DNA from: Lolium rigidum
Lineage: Eukaryota > Streptophyta > Magnoliopsida > Poales > Poaceae
Reading direction: 5' to 3'
NCBI RefSeq assembly: GCF_022539505.1
Contig: NC_061510.1
Span: forward strand, 264,873,687 to 264,937,686
DNA length: 64,000 bases
Program-made: the position numbers and the translations under genes
The notes under the pieces: model-generated
Databases searched by the model: none
What the model saw: the letters and a program-made list of their open reading frames with translations, nothing else
What the model was told of the DNA's origin: nothing
Shown: positions 33,007 through 43,767 of the stretch, one piece after another
Layout of the letters: each line of letters opens with the position of its first letter
Position numbering within the stretch: the first letter of the stretch is position 1

Positions 33007-33981
33007 CATACAGGAGGAGATAGATGCTAGCCAGGTGAGCGGTGCCGACTTCGAGCAAAAGGTGAGCTGACTCGCCGTGCCGTCCGTGGAACCTGAATCG
33101 CCGAGGTTTCATTCTGATTTGCCGGTCTGGCTTTGCAGATGCGCCGTGCGTTCAACATGTACAACAATGACACCGAAGGCCCGATGTTCAAGTACCTCAA
33201 CGTCTTCGCCCGCATCGAGGATTGCAAGAAGTGGGTGGACGTACGCCAGAACCTCGTGAAGACAAGGACGAGCAGTATAATCCCGACGCTCCAGCCCCTG
33301 CCGCGTCGGCGGGCCGCCCCGAGCTCGGCCAGAAGAAGCTGAAAGAACTGAAGAATGTGTGCCATCTAGCCGAAGGTTGCAGGCGTCCTTCGACAAGTGC
33401 TGGGCAACGCGAGGGCGCACGCCGCCGGGAGGGACGACAAGTACGACGTGCGGTGGAAGGAGACGCTCGCCTACCAGGGCGTCCGGATCGCCTTGCTGAA
33501 GGCAACCTCCGTGGAGAAGAAGAGGAACACCGACCTGGTGTTCCTGGTCGGCGGCAACAACGGCAAGATAGACAAGGAGACGAGGGCTTGGTACGATGCC
33601 CATCACCAATACATCCTCCGGCCTCCGTCGAGTGCTTCGTCCTCTCCTTCGATGTCCACTCCCGCCGCTACGACACCGGCGGCCAACGATGCATCGCCGC
33701 CCGATTCCGCGGCAGACAAGGCGCAGGAAGTGTCCGCCGCGATGTGCTTGTTATCGTCTAGTTTCTATTTCGATTGTCGGTATGTGGATGATCCGATCGC
33801 CGAAATATTGGGGGATGCTTTTGTGTAGCAGGAAGACAATTTTTTGAAACTATCCCCGCTGATGGGCGAATGCCGGGGTGCGACTTGGAAAATGTTATCA
33901 CCCACGCCCTTTTTTCATCAAATCCGGCATTTGTTTCGTCCGGATTTTGGCCTGGGGGCTTCAAACGGCTGGAGGTGCTCT
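33007..33981 (+). pseudogene. PIF/Harbinger-like ORF1, C-terminal part and 3' end, frameshifted
   Basis: An exon remnant (EEIDASQVSGADFEQK) ends at 33061. An intron with GT at 33062 and AG at 33137-33138 follows. The next exon reads MRRAFNMYNNDTEGPMFKYL, then NVFARIEDCKKWVDVRQNLV. A frameshift near 33260 leads to YNPDAPAPAASAGRPELGQK, and another near 33375 to RAHAAGRDDKYDVRWKETLA and KRNTDLVFLVGG, ending at TAG 33826-33828. This is the DNA-binding ORF1 class found beside PIF/Harbinger transposases. A candidate terminal repeat, the complement of GAGCACCTCCAGCCG, ends near 33980 followed by TAA. The transposase ORF is absent. Confidence 0.6.
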
Positions 33982-33983
33982 AA

Positions 33984-34194
33984 GCCTTGAATTGCAAGCT
34001 TTGTGTGAACATGTTTCATTCAAAGCCATAACCAGTACATGTCTGCCAGTAGCCTACCCCGCGGGTGAAGCATATGCGTCATACTTCGTGGTCTCTTCAT
34101 GAATTTACTAGAGATCACCCAAATCTCATAGATTGCGACGTTTAACAATCGGACTCATATAGGTGTGTTCTTTCAAGAATGCTCTGTAGGACTG
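33984..34194 (-). mobile_element. Remnant of an older Copia element (LTR-side piece)
   Basis: This AT-rich noncoding DNA continues across two insertions. After removing the solo LTR (34195-35905 plus one GACTG) and the gypsy element (35928-43047 plus one AATAG), it joins 43048 onward, where Copia RNase H lies on the minus strand. Its position downstream of RNase H suggests 3' LTR or 3' spacer. The outer boundary is not defined. Confidence 0.5.
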
Positions 34195-35905
34195 TGATGT
34201 CTACGGGAGCTTCTATTCTTGTAGACAGTGTTGGGCCTCCAAGAGCAGAGGTTTGTAGAACAGCAGCAAGTTTCCCTTAAGTGGATCACCCAAGGTTTAT
34301 CGATCTCAGGGAGGAAGAGGTCAAAGATATCCCTCTCATGCAACCCTGCAACCACAAAGCAAGAAGTCTCTTGTGTCCCCAACACACCTAATAGGTGCAC
34401 TAGTTCGGCGAAGAGATAGTGAAATACGGGTGGTATGAATATATATGAGCGGTAGTAACGGCACCGGAAAAGTGCTTTGCCCAGGACGAGTAAACAAGCA
34501 GTAGTAACGCAGCGGTAGTAACGCGATAAAACGAGTAAACAAGCGGCGATAGCGATATTTAGGAACAAGGCCTAGGGATTAGACTTTCACTAGTGGACAC
34601 TCTCAACTTTGATCACATAACAGAATAGATAAATGCATACTCTACACTCTCTTGTTGGATGATGAACACCACTAATTGCTTAGGATTACACGAACCCTCA
34701 ATGCCGGAGTTAACAAGCTCCACAATATTCAATGTTCATATTTAAATAACCTTAGAGTGCATGACGAGATCAACACAACTAAACCAAGTACTAACATAGC
34801 ATGCACACTCTGTCACCTTCACACTATGTAGGAGGAATAGATCACATCAATACCATCATAGCAATAGTTAACTTCATAATCTACAAGAGATCATAATCAT
34901 AGCCTACGCCAAGTACTAACACGGATGCACACACTTGTCACCATTACACCGTGCAGGAGGAATAAACTACTTTAATAACATCACTAGAGTAGCACATAGA
35001 TAAATTGTGATACAAAACACATTGCAATCATAAAGAGATATAAATAAGCACTTCACCATGCCATTTATAACAGTGAATAAGTATTCTGTGAAATATAGCC
35101 TAAGAGACCCACACGGTGCACACACTGTCACCTTTACACACGTGGGACAAGGAGTCTCCGGAGATCACATAAGTAAAACCCACTTGACTAGCATAATGAC
35201 ATCTAGATTACAAGCATCATCATATGAATCTCAATCATGTAAGGCAGCTCATGAGATTATTGTATTGAAGCACATAGGAGAGAGATTAACCACATAGCTA
35301 CCGGTACAGCCCCGGGCCTCGATGGAGAACTACTCCCTCCTCATGGGAGACAGCAGCGTTGATGAAGATGGCGGTGGTGTCAATGGAGGAGCCTTCGGGG
35401 GCACTTCCCCGTCCCGGCGGCGTGCCGGAATAGAGACTCCTGTCCCCCGGATCTTGGCTTCGCGATGGCGGCGGCTCTGGAAGGTTTCTCGTACCGTGGC
35501 TTTTTCGTCTCGAGGTTTTAGGTCAGGGACCTTTAAATAGGCGAAGAGGCGGAGTCGGAGGGGCGACGAGGCAGCGACACAATAGGGGGGCGCGGCCCAG
35601 GCCCTGGCCGCGCCACCCTGTCGTCTGGGGCCCACAGGGCCCTCCTCCGCGGCTCTCGGGTGTTCGGAAGCTTCGTGGAAAAATAGGATGCTTGGGCGTT
35701 GATTTCGTCCGATTCGAGAATATTTCCTTACTAGGATTTACGGAACCAAAAACAGCAGAAAACGAGAGCGGCCCTTCGGCATCTCGTCAATAGGTTAGTT
35801 CCGGATAACGCATAATAATGACATAAAGTATGCATAAAACATGTAGATATCATCAATAATGTGGCATGGAACATAAGAAATTATCGATACGTCGGAGACG
35901 TATCA
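34195..35905 (-). mobile_element. Solo LTR of the TGATACGTC family
   Basis: On the plus strand it runs from TGATGTCTAC at 34195 to GACGTATCA at 35905. The 5-bp TSD GACTG is perfect (34190-34194 and 35906-35910). A TATA-like TTTAAATAGGC lies near 35532-35542. The length, 1,711 bp, matches the LTRs of the full element at 49005-55764. Solo LTRs form by recombination between the two LTRs of an element. Confidence 0.95.
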
Positions 35906-35927
35906 GACTGCATTTGTGCTAAAATAG

Positions 35928-37096
35928 TGTTGACGTCAGAAACCCACTGGCGGGCAGAGACGGGCAACACCGTAGAGCCGGGAACAACTAGGGCTGCGGC
36001 TGGCCCTAGTCCCTCTGAGCGACGGCCCGCAAAGCCTCCTGGTCGCACGCACCGATGTTTATCACAAGGGCGTGCCACCCGACCTATACCTGGTCGGGAA
36101 GGTGTGGATGATGCCTCGCTTAGTTTCTGCGAGGCACACACGTAAACGTTAAATACGAGCCTCGATCGGCTCTCGGGTTATCCCGTGAATCGGCTCAAAG
36201 AGCCGATCCACCCATGATTCAGACGAGGTGTCCGAATATATGGTGGTCCTGCTTGATCAAGGTAAAGCTAATGAGATCTACGACGATGTGGGGTTTTCAC
36301 CGCATAATCGGATCATCCTACTCCAGGTTGGGCCTCGCGGCCACGCACGGTGATCGTAAGCCGATCCTAAACAAGGCCTAAAAACCAACACGAGGTTGAT
36401 CCTCGGAACATCCTGCTTAGGGCCAACGAACGACACCCTACGTGCCGGCTGGATCCTCCCCCCCTTTGTAAGGCCTAACTATTGCAGATATTAAACTAAT
36501 CCTTGAAGAACAAGGAGCAATCGTAACGGATCAGATCTACTAAACTATGATCAAGCGGGGTGCCGCCCCTACACCTAAGATAGGTGTAAGGGCGGCTAGA
36601 CATGCAAGGGTTGCACTACGAAAGCATGTAATATGAAGAACAATGCTAACCCTAACATGTCTAAGATAACTACGTTGCTCGCCATCAAAAAGGCTTCGTA
36701 CGAGCAACGCATGAACAACGTAGGCAGGCTTGTGCTGCCTAGATCGCAAGATGCGATCTAGGCGGCATGACGCTTACCGGTAGAAACCCTCGAGACGAAG
36801 GAGTTGGCGATGCGCCGAGATTTGTTTGTGGTTGAACGTTGGTTGTTGTTTATTCCATAAACCCTAGGTACATATTTATAGTCCAGCGGACTTTCTAATG
36901 TGGGCGTGCACCAAACCGTGCACGAGTAAGATTCTAACTTCTAAACTAAGATACGATCTAATATGTTACAGATAAACGGGCAATTAAGCCCAACTTGGTA
37001 TAAAAGGCCGATTCACGTATTCCTTCTATATATATATTCTTCAAGTCCATCTTGATCGCGGCCCACCTCTGACTTGGTCAAATTCGGGTGATAACA
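35928..37096 (-). repeat. 3' LTR of the gag-only gypsy element
   Basis: 1,169 bp. The polypurine tract CCAGGGGGGCATG (minus strand, 37097-37109) adjoins it. It contains an inverted repeat, CACCTAAGATAGGTG, at 36570-36584. Differences from the partner LTR are few, and many are at CAG/CTG-like positions. Confidence 0.93.
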
Positions 37097-37361
37097 CATG
37101 CCCCCCTGGTTTTGGAAATGACATTTCCAAAATCATTACGCTTTTCTTTCACCGGGTCATGTCGTATCCGTCACCATGATGACTTTCCTTCTCAACTTCT
37201 CCGCGTGACTTGGCAGTCTTTTCTCTTTCTTTCAAGCACCACTTCCTCGGAAACTGCTGTGGCATTGAATTTCCACTATATCCTCTTTTATTTAACCGCT
37301 ATGAACAGTTCTGCTCTGCATCTCCCTCGCATTAGCAGTCCAAAAGCCCTCCTGCGCCATC
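37097..37361 (+). promoter_or_regulatory. Probable promoter and leader of the antisense ORF
   Basis: Between the polypurine tract and the antisense ORF there is a TATA-like TTTTATTTAAC (37286-37296) 66-76 bases upstream of the ATG, followed by a C/T-rich leader. It is an independent promoter candidate pointing against the element's own transcription. Confidence 0.4.
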
Positions 37362-37883
37362 ATGTCTTCTTCCTCCTCTGCTCCATCGGATCCTTCCAGC
37401 CAGTCTTCCACGTCCCGTGAGCCGACGCCGGAGTACAACCCGGCGGAGGTCCATGCGGCCAACACCCGTCGCGCCATTGCGGCCGGGGAGGAGTCAGACC
37501 ATGACTTCTCCATCTGGTCCGAGGACGACCAGTCCTCGACGGACGGGGAGAGCGACCTCCGCTTCCTCGCCGACGGGGAATCGGAGGAGGAGAGCGATGA
37601 CGATCGCTTCTCCTGGGATGACTTCACCTCCTCCGAGGGGGTGGAGGAGGAGGAAGAGGAGGAGGAGGACGACGACGACGGCCCCTCCGACGAGCCGCCG
37701 GCCAAGCGGTTCCGCCCCGGCCGGGCAACCTTAGCGACTTCGACGGCGATGAGGATGACGGCGACGAAGAAGACGAGGACAACGAGGGCCCGGTCGGCGG
37801 CCATTGGAGCGACGACGATCCCGCCGGGAGCAGCGCCGACGGCGGCGGCGACGGCGACGACGAGGGGCGGTGACGGCCCGTAG
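37362..37883 (+). CDS. Antisense acidic ORF (aORF) of the gypsy element
   Basis: The 173-codon frame starts MSSSSSAPSDPSSQSSTSRE and contains acidic runs (EEEEEEEDDDDGPSDEPPAK) near residue 105-120. After KRFRPG, at about 37725, the reading turns basic and low-complexity. A neighbouring frame continues acidic, NLSDFDGDEDDGDEEDEDNE, to a TGA near 37873, so a one-base shift at CCCCGGCCGGGC is likely. The protein is Ser-rich at the N-terminus, acidic throughout and lacks hydrophobic segments. Tat-lineage gypsy elements of grasses (maize Grande is an example) are known to carry such antisense ORFs between pol and the 3' LTR; the function is unknown. Its survival in an element without pol is notable. 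Confidence 0.75.
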   Translation: MSSSSSAPSDPSSQSSTSREPTPEYNPAEVHAANTRRAIAAGEESDHDFSIWSEDDQSSTDGESDLRFLADGESEEESDDDRFSWDDFTSSEGVEEEEEEEEDDDDGPSDEPPAKRFRPGRATLATSTAMRMTATKKTRTTRARSAAIGATTIPPGAAPTAAATATTRGGDGP

Positions 37884-39043
37884 ATAGGACCTCTAGCATA
37901 GGGCCAGTAGTAGTAGATGGGGCAATGTACCCCCTAGTATTTCCTTCTGAGAGCAATCAGCTCTTTGATGTAAGAAATCCCGCCTATTAATGAAGAACTT
38001 TTCCCCAATTTGATTTTGCTGATTTCCTTTGAGCTTAATTTAGCCGATTCCCCCTCATACTGACCTTGCCGATTCGTCCCCTTTGCCAATGCGTAACGAG
38101 CCGATAGCAACACATCGGTCCTTCGACATTTACCCTTCCATTCTTCAACTGATGATTCTTTTTCCGATAGATACTGTGGGACTTCCAAGAGAGCCCTTAA
38201 ATTTCTCCCACCAGTTTCAGCGACCCTTCTTAGCGAGCGCTCATCTCTTTGTGAAGAAGGTTGCAACGGAGATCAGACGATGGTACCCCAATCGGTTCCT
38301 CAATAGAGCAACTACCAGGCCTGTTGCCCCCCGAGTCTCAGCCAAGGCAGAACAGAGACAAGGATACGCAAATTAGCTGTATGGACCTGGGCTTGATCGT
38401 GTGTGGGGAAGTTCCTTATGCAGAGCCAGCCGATTTGAACATAAATCGGCTTCTCAAAGCAGAGAGCCTTCAAGGTGAGCTGCCCCCCGAGCTTCTTCAG
38501 TTCTTCCTGCTAGATCGGCTCCTGATCCGCACGTCCAGGCTGCTCCTGGCATTGTTCTTGAAGAGAGGATCTAAGTTCTTAGACTACTCCATTGAGGAGC
38601 TCTCCATTAGTGCTCCATTGACCCTCTTCCATTAGTTACTCCTCTTAAGTCGATGTCTGCTGCATCGGCTGTGCTCGAAAATTTTCGAATTTTCTGAACT
38701 TTTTGAATTTTTGAATTCTCATTTTTTTACGGCCGACTAGTGCATCGGCCCCCATATTCCAATACCCATCACCAAAAGATGAGATGCTTCCGTTGCATAT
38801 CCTCGTATTTTATCCACCTGGGTGCCCCCCCGAGCCGATTCTGTCAAGAGGATTGATGGTATCGGCTCTGTTGGATAACATGTTGAACCCAAGCGGAACG
38901 GTGGGTGAGGATAATTTTGGCCGATTGCTGGAATCGGCCTCCACGTTGCTTGCTCGGTGAAGGTTTTGTAAGTTCCCTTCATAAATTTTTGGGGCCGATC
39001 ACAAGGATCAGCCTCGCCACGTTTGCTCATTGATGTGCTCTTG
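37884..39043 (-). other. Noncoding interior of the gag-only element
   Basis: It contains many short GCCGAT/ATCGGC words (ATCGGCTC, GCCGATTC and similar) spaced through 38040-39020. The short frames here have no recognisable protein. This stretch replaces pol. Confidence 0.6.
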
Positions 39044-40232
39044 CTACTCGCTCAGGCCGGTAGACCGAACCAGCCCAATCTCTGATTTTATCATGTTGGT
39101 GCGCTTGCTGTCGTCCACCTTGGATGTATCGTGTAACCGTGGAGCACTGAGTTTCGTCGGAAGAACGAGCACCATGTTTGTGCCAGCCGATGTTTCATCA
39201 TCGGCTTTCCTTTGCTTGGGGCGCCACTCCATCTTTCGTGGACGACTCTCTTCATCCAGGGTTCGCTGAACCTTCGCAGCCAGATCAGGCCTTGCTTTCC
39301 TCAATGTATGCAAATATAACCTCTCGGCTTCTTCCAGGCCGCGCAATCGTTGAACCCTGCGTTTCTGGGAACGGGCTGAGTCCATCGGGGCACCACCTTG
39401 GCCGGTGGTACTGTCTTCTTCTTCTCCCTCGTCTTCGAGATCTTCGAGATCTTCCAACCGAGGGACTCAGCTCGTTTGCTCTGTGGCGGGAGAGGTCCTA
39501 AGCGCTCGAACACGGACACGTTGGCTGCCTCCTTCTTCTTCGGTTGCATTACGGGCAATTGCCGATTGTTGGCAATCGGCTCATTCCTGAATCCCAGCAG
39601 TGCCTGAAGAAGGGACAATCCCAGTGCCTGTCCTCGTCGCCTTGCTCCCTTGCCTTTCCCTTGGCACAACGCCCGTGCTCCTCCTCATCGCGATTCTGCC
39701 GACGATGTCTTCTGACTTCTCTGGCCAGACGAACTCTTTCATCATCATCGCTGGACCGTCGGCGTTGGTCGTGCTTGACCCACATACTTGTTGAGGAGGT
39801 GATCGAGAGAGAGGTCGCTGATATCTTATGTTCTTCACTTCTCCCTCTCGTGACGTAGCGCTTGCCGTCTTGGCGGAGCCGATCGCGTGGAGCGGCTTCC
39901 TCTGTATCTTTGCTATGAGAGCAGCTGCCCTCATCTCCATCCTTGCCAGCGTGGTGTCCAAGATCTACCATGTTGATATTGCACAAGAAACCCGGCTGGC
40001 ACCCTGCATGGCAAGCATACTCCACCATGTTTACGGCGGGGAAGGGCTGGGTATCGACCTTCATGGCGTGCTGGTTGAAAATTAGACGCCCGTTCTCTAT
40101 TGCCGCTTGGATGTGCCGACGCCACACCCTGCGGTCGTTGGTGGCATGGGAGAGCGAGTTATGCCATTTGCGGTATGGCTTTCCATTCAGCTCTTGCGCC
40201 GTGGGGAACTTGAGACCTTCGGGTATCTTCAA
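39044..40232 (-). pseudogene. gag: gag C-terminal half with nucleocapsid knuckle, frameshifted
   Basis: The frame 40232-39549 reads GKPYRKWHNSLSHATNDRRV, then QHAMKVDTQPFPAVNMVEYA, a charged low-complexity middle, then DCPFFRHCWDSGMSRLPTIG, the nucleocapsid block. It shifts near 39555 to QPKKKEAANVSVFERLGPLP, and again near 39457 to SQKRRVQRLRGLEEAERLYL and KARPDLAAKVQRTLDEESRP. In autonomous relatives this sequence leads into the protease. Here it ends at 39044 before any D-T-G motif. Confidence 0.8.
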
Positions 40233-40317
40233 GCTGCTTTTCCTTGAGTAGGAGGTCGAAGATTTGCTCGGTCTTGGTCACGTCAAAATCAAATCCCCCG
40301 GGCGGGCTCCGGTGGCT

Positions 40318-41015
40318 TTACCCACTTGCGGGACACGGGGTTCCTCCCCGAGTCCACTCAGCCACTGCTACTTCTTGGTCTCCCGCAGGAACTTCGTCTT
40401 CCTCTGCATCGACCGGGGCTACTGCACGCTTGAACTTGTCTTGGTACAGGTCCGGGTGGCGCTGTTCATATGCTGAAAGTTTCTGAACCACGTGCGCCAG
40501 CGAGGGATAATCTGCTTGGGAGGCCATGTCCTTGAGCTGCGTTGCAAGGCCTGCTACTGCCAACTCGACTGCTTCCTTTTCAGTTATACGAACCGAATAG
40601 CATCGGTTCCTAAGATTCCTGAAGCGCTGGATGTATTCTGTCACAGTTTCTCCGCGCTTCTGACGTAGTTGTGCTAGATCGGCAATGCTAGACTCGGAAG
40701 CTTCTGAATGATACTGCTCATGGAACTGTTCTTCCAACTGCTTCCAAGTTTGGATGGAGTTCGGTGGTAGCGATGTGTACCACCCGAAAGCCGATCCTGT
40801 GAGGGATTGTGAGAAGAACCTCACGCGCAACTCATCTGACGCCGAGATCGTGCCCAGCCTGTGCCAAATATCGGCTCACATGCTCGATGGAGCTGGACCC
40901 CTCGACCCACCGAACTTTGTGAAGTCCGGGAGCCGATATTTGGGTGGCAGCGGGATCAGTTCGTAGCTGTTGGGGTACGGCTTGGTGTAGCCGAACGCCT
41001 TCTTTTCGGCATCAT
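40318..41015 (-). CDS. gag: gag core of the gag-only gypsy element
   Basis: The open frame 40830-40318 (170 codons) begins MRVRFFSQSLTGSAFGWYTS and continues WKQLEEQFHEQYHSEASESS and VTEYIQRFRNLRNRCYSVRI, the retrotransposon gag domain. Coding similarity extends a little upstream, before frame changes. It ends ...ADYPSLAHVVQKLSAYEQRH and an acidic tail. The protein would form the particle shell. Confidence 0.83.
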
Positions 41016-41879
41016 ACCGAACTGATCTTTCAGAATTGTACAAATCTGATCCGTTGTGATGGCTGAAGGTGTCGAACCCTGAAGATTCGTCGGGGTAGCA
41101 TACTTAACCAGCCATGCTTGTTTTTCTGGTTCTAAGCCAAGCTGCGGGAGCTGGGCTCCGGAGGTTTGTCGGGGCGGCGTACTTAGCCAGCCACGGCCGC
41201 TTCTCGGGATCGGCTCCCGACGTTCCTCCTGCCGTTCCGAGAGGCCGATGTTATTGCAGCCTGGTTCGAGAGTGCCCGAGGCGTTGCCGTCCGGCACGTA
41301 TGCGCACGCGTATCCGTGCGGGACCTCCTTAGGTGGCTCGGGCAGGAATTGGTAGTCACTAGGATCACCACCAATCTTGTAGACGACGTATGCCGCCTGA
41401 GTTCGGCGGTTCCGGCGCTGCCCATGCGAACGGGCCGGGGCTGGAGCGGCATCTCTCCTTTGAAAGTCCCCGAGCCGGTCCCGACGGGGAGTACCGGTGA
41501 CTCATGATTTCCCGGACGACGCGCGGAGCGACACGCTCCAAGGTGTTCACCGAGCTCTCAGAGTGGCGGTGCAGCGAATGAGCCACCATGTAGTTGATCT
41601 CCTGCCGCGGCGACCTGGTGCGTTCTTCTGACGGGGCGGACAAGTCCACTCCATCGAGTGCGCCTTCAGGTGTGAAACCCTTCCACCTGACGCCATGGGA
41701 GCGGGTTCGGTGGAAGGAGCCGATGAGTTCGGCTTCGAGGGTTGCCTTGATCTCGTCATGCTTCTTCTTGAGCTCATCGGGCGGATCCGCGTACGTGACC
41801 GGAGTGTCTTCCGCCATCTCGGATGTAGATGGCGATGTTGCGGATGTCGAAGGCGGTCCCACCGGGCGTGCCGAGAATG
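41016..41879 (-). other. 5' gag region and leader of the gag-only element, with primer site
   Basis: Several broken frames precede the gag core; one (41937-41365) includes EMAEDTPVTYADPPDELKKK, then HDEIKATLEAELIGSFHRTR, a likely gag N-terminus. Directly left of the LTR the minus strand reads CATTCTCGGCACGCCCGGTG, a primer-site-like sequence. I cannot name its tRNA with confidence. The TCTCGG here would read TCTGG in the CAG/CTG pattern described among the findings. Confidence 0.6.
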
Positions 41880-43047
41880 TGTTGACGTCGAAACCCAGCG
41901 GCGGGCGAGACGGGCAACACCGTAGAGCCGGGAACAACTAGGGCTGCGGCTGGCCCTAGTCCCTCCGAGCGACGGCCCGCAAAGCCTCCTGGTCGCACGC
42001 ACCGATGTTTATCACAAGGGCGTGCCACCTGACCTATACCCGGTCGGGAAGGTGTGGATGATTCCTCGCTTAGTTTCCTGCGGGGCACACACGTAAACGT
42101 TAAATACGAGCCTCGATCGGCTCTCGGGTTATCCTGTGAATCGGCTCAAAGAGCCGATCCACCCATGATTCGGACGAGGTGTCCGAATATATGGTGGTCC
42201 TGCTTGATCAAGGTAAAGCTAATGAGATCTACGACGATGTGGGGTTTTCACCGCATAATCGGATCATCCTACTCCGGGTTGGGCCTCGCGGCCACGCACG
42301 GTGATCGTAAGCCGATCCTAAACAAGGCCTAAAAACCAACACGAGGTTGATCCTCGGAACATCCTGCTTAGGGCCAACGAACGACACCCTACGTGCCGCT
42401 GGATCCTCCCCCCCTTTGTAAGGCCTAACTATTGCAGATATTAAACTAATCCTTGAAGAACAAGGAGCAATCGTAACGGATCAGATCTACTAAACTATGA
42501 TCAAGCGGGGTGCCGCCCCTACACCTAAGATAGGTGTAAGGGCGGCTAGACATGCAAGGGTTGCACTACGAAAGCATGTAATATGAAGAACAATGCTAAC
42601 CCTAACATGTCTAAGATAACTACGTTGCTCGCCATCAAAAAGGCTTCGGTACGAGCAACGCATGAACAACGTAGGCAGGCTTGTGCTGCCTAGATCGCAA
42701 GATGCGATCTAGGCAGCATGACGCTTACCGGTAGAAACCCTCGAGACGAAGGAGTTGGCGATGCGCCGAGATTTGTTTGTGGTTGAACGTTGGTTGTTGT
42801 TTATTCCATAAACCCTAGGTACATATTTATAGTCCAGCGGACTTTCTAATGTGGGCGTGCACCAAACCGTGCACGAGTAAGATTCTAACTTCTAAACTAA
42901 GATACGATCTAATATGTTACAGATAAACGGGCAATTAAGCCCAACTTGGTATAAAAGGCCGATTCACGTATTCCTTCTATATATATATTCTTCAAGTCCA
43001 TCTTGATCGCGGCCCACCTCTGACTTGGTCAAATTCGGGTGATAACA
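41880..43047 (-). repeat. 5' LTR of the gag-only gypsy element
   Basis: 1,168 bp, near-identical to 35928-37096. It drives the sense transcript on the minus strand. A TATA-like TATTTATAG lies near 42824-42833 (plus strand), which reads CTATAAATA on the minus strand. Confidence 0.93.
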
Positions 43048-43275
43048 AATAGCCAACATAAGCACATTAAGACTTATTGCCAACGTGCCTTACAACAATT
43101 GAGAGTTGTGCATCTTCACATAGAAGGGTTACATAATTCTCTCCTCAATTAAACCACTAGTTTGTTCTTCATGGGTCCTAATTCACGGGATCTCCGATCA
43201 CAAAGTTTGGGTTACTACTATGGTGTAACATCAATGGGTCTTAACCCCATCCCCCTCGATGCACTTTCTATCACA
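43048..43275 (-). other. 3' noncoding part of the older Copia remnant
   Basis: It contains CCCCATCCCCCTCGATG (43244-43260), whose complement, CATCGAGGGGGATGGGG, looks like a polypurine tract, which would place the LTR toward lower coordinates. No coding. Confidence 0.5.
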
Positions 43276-43767
43276 TTACGTGATAGGTCCCTTTGTTAAG
43301 GGATCTGCGAGGTTTTTGTTTGTTTGAATATACATAACAGTTACTACTCCGGAGTTTCGCAATTTCCTGACATACTTCAAATGTCTCTTTACGTGTCTTG
43401 ATGACTTCGCAGTATCCTTAGAATTGTTCACTTTGACAATTACAGTTTGATTGTCACAATTCAAAATCATTGCTGGAATAGGTTTTTCAACCACAAGCAA
43501 GTCCATCGAGAGCTCATGCAGCCATTGTGATTCAGCAGTGGTTGTGTCTAAAGCAATAAGTTCAATTTCCATAGTTGACCTCGTCAATATGGTTTGTTTA
43601 CAAGATCTCCATGACCCTACGCCACCTCCAAAGGTAAATACATACCCACTAGTGGCGTAGAGATCGAGTACATCAGAGATCCAATTCGAATCATTATATC
43701 CTTCAAGCACAACTGGGTGTCCTGAATAGTGAATCTCATAACTCATTGTACAACATAGATAGCGCAT
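43276..43767 (-). pseudogene. pol: Copia RNase H of the older remnant
   Basis: A 163-codon frame carries the Copia RNase H signature: GYNDSNWISDVLDLYATSGY, then SWRSCKQTILTRSTMEIELI, then CDNQTVIVKVNNSKDTAKSS, then NLADPLTKG. It is read from the minus strand and belongs to a different Copia lineage from the element at 23947-33006, which has the KQNSNALSTAEAEY type. Confidence 0.88.

Larger units (their letters stand above)
35928..43047 (-). mobile_element. Complete gag-only gypsy element with antisense ORF
   Basis: It has LTRs at 35928-37096 and 41880-43047, both starting TGTTGACGTC and ending GGTGATAACA, and a perfect TSD, AATAG (35923-35927 and 43048-43052). The minus orientation is shown by the polypurine tract beside the left LTR and the gag order. 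The interior (4.8 kb) encodes gag up to the region before protease, but no protease, RT, RNase H or integrase. It also carries an acidic ORF on the opposite strand next to the 3' LTR, as known for Tat-lineage gypsy elements. It must borrow enzymes from a related autonomous element. The near-identical LTRs imply a recent insertion. Confidence 0.92.

Noticed and set aside
35058..35297. A recurring 79-codon frame (MPFITVNKYSVKYSLRDPHG...) in several LTR copies
   Set aside because: It recurs only because the LTR recurs (also 49868 and 61079, shortened in others), has no upstream promoter or domain, and is interrupted in other copies. It is LTR sequence.
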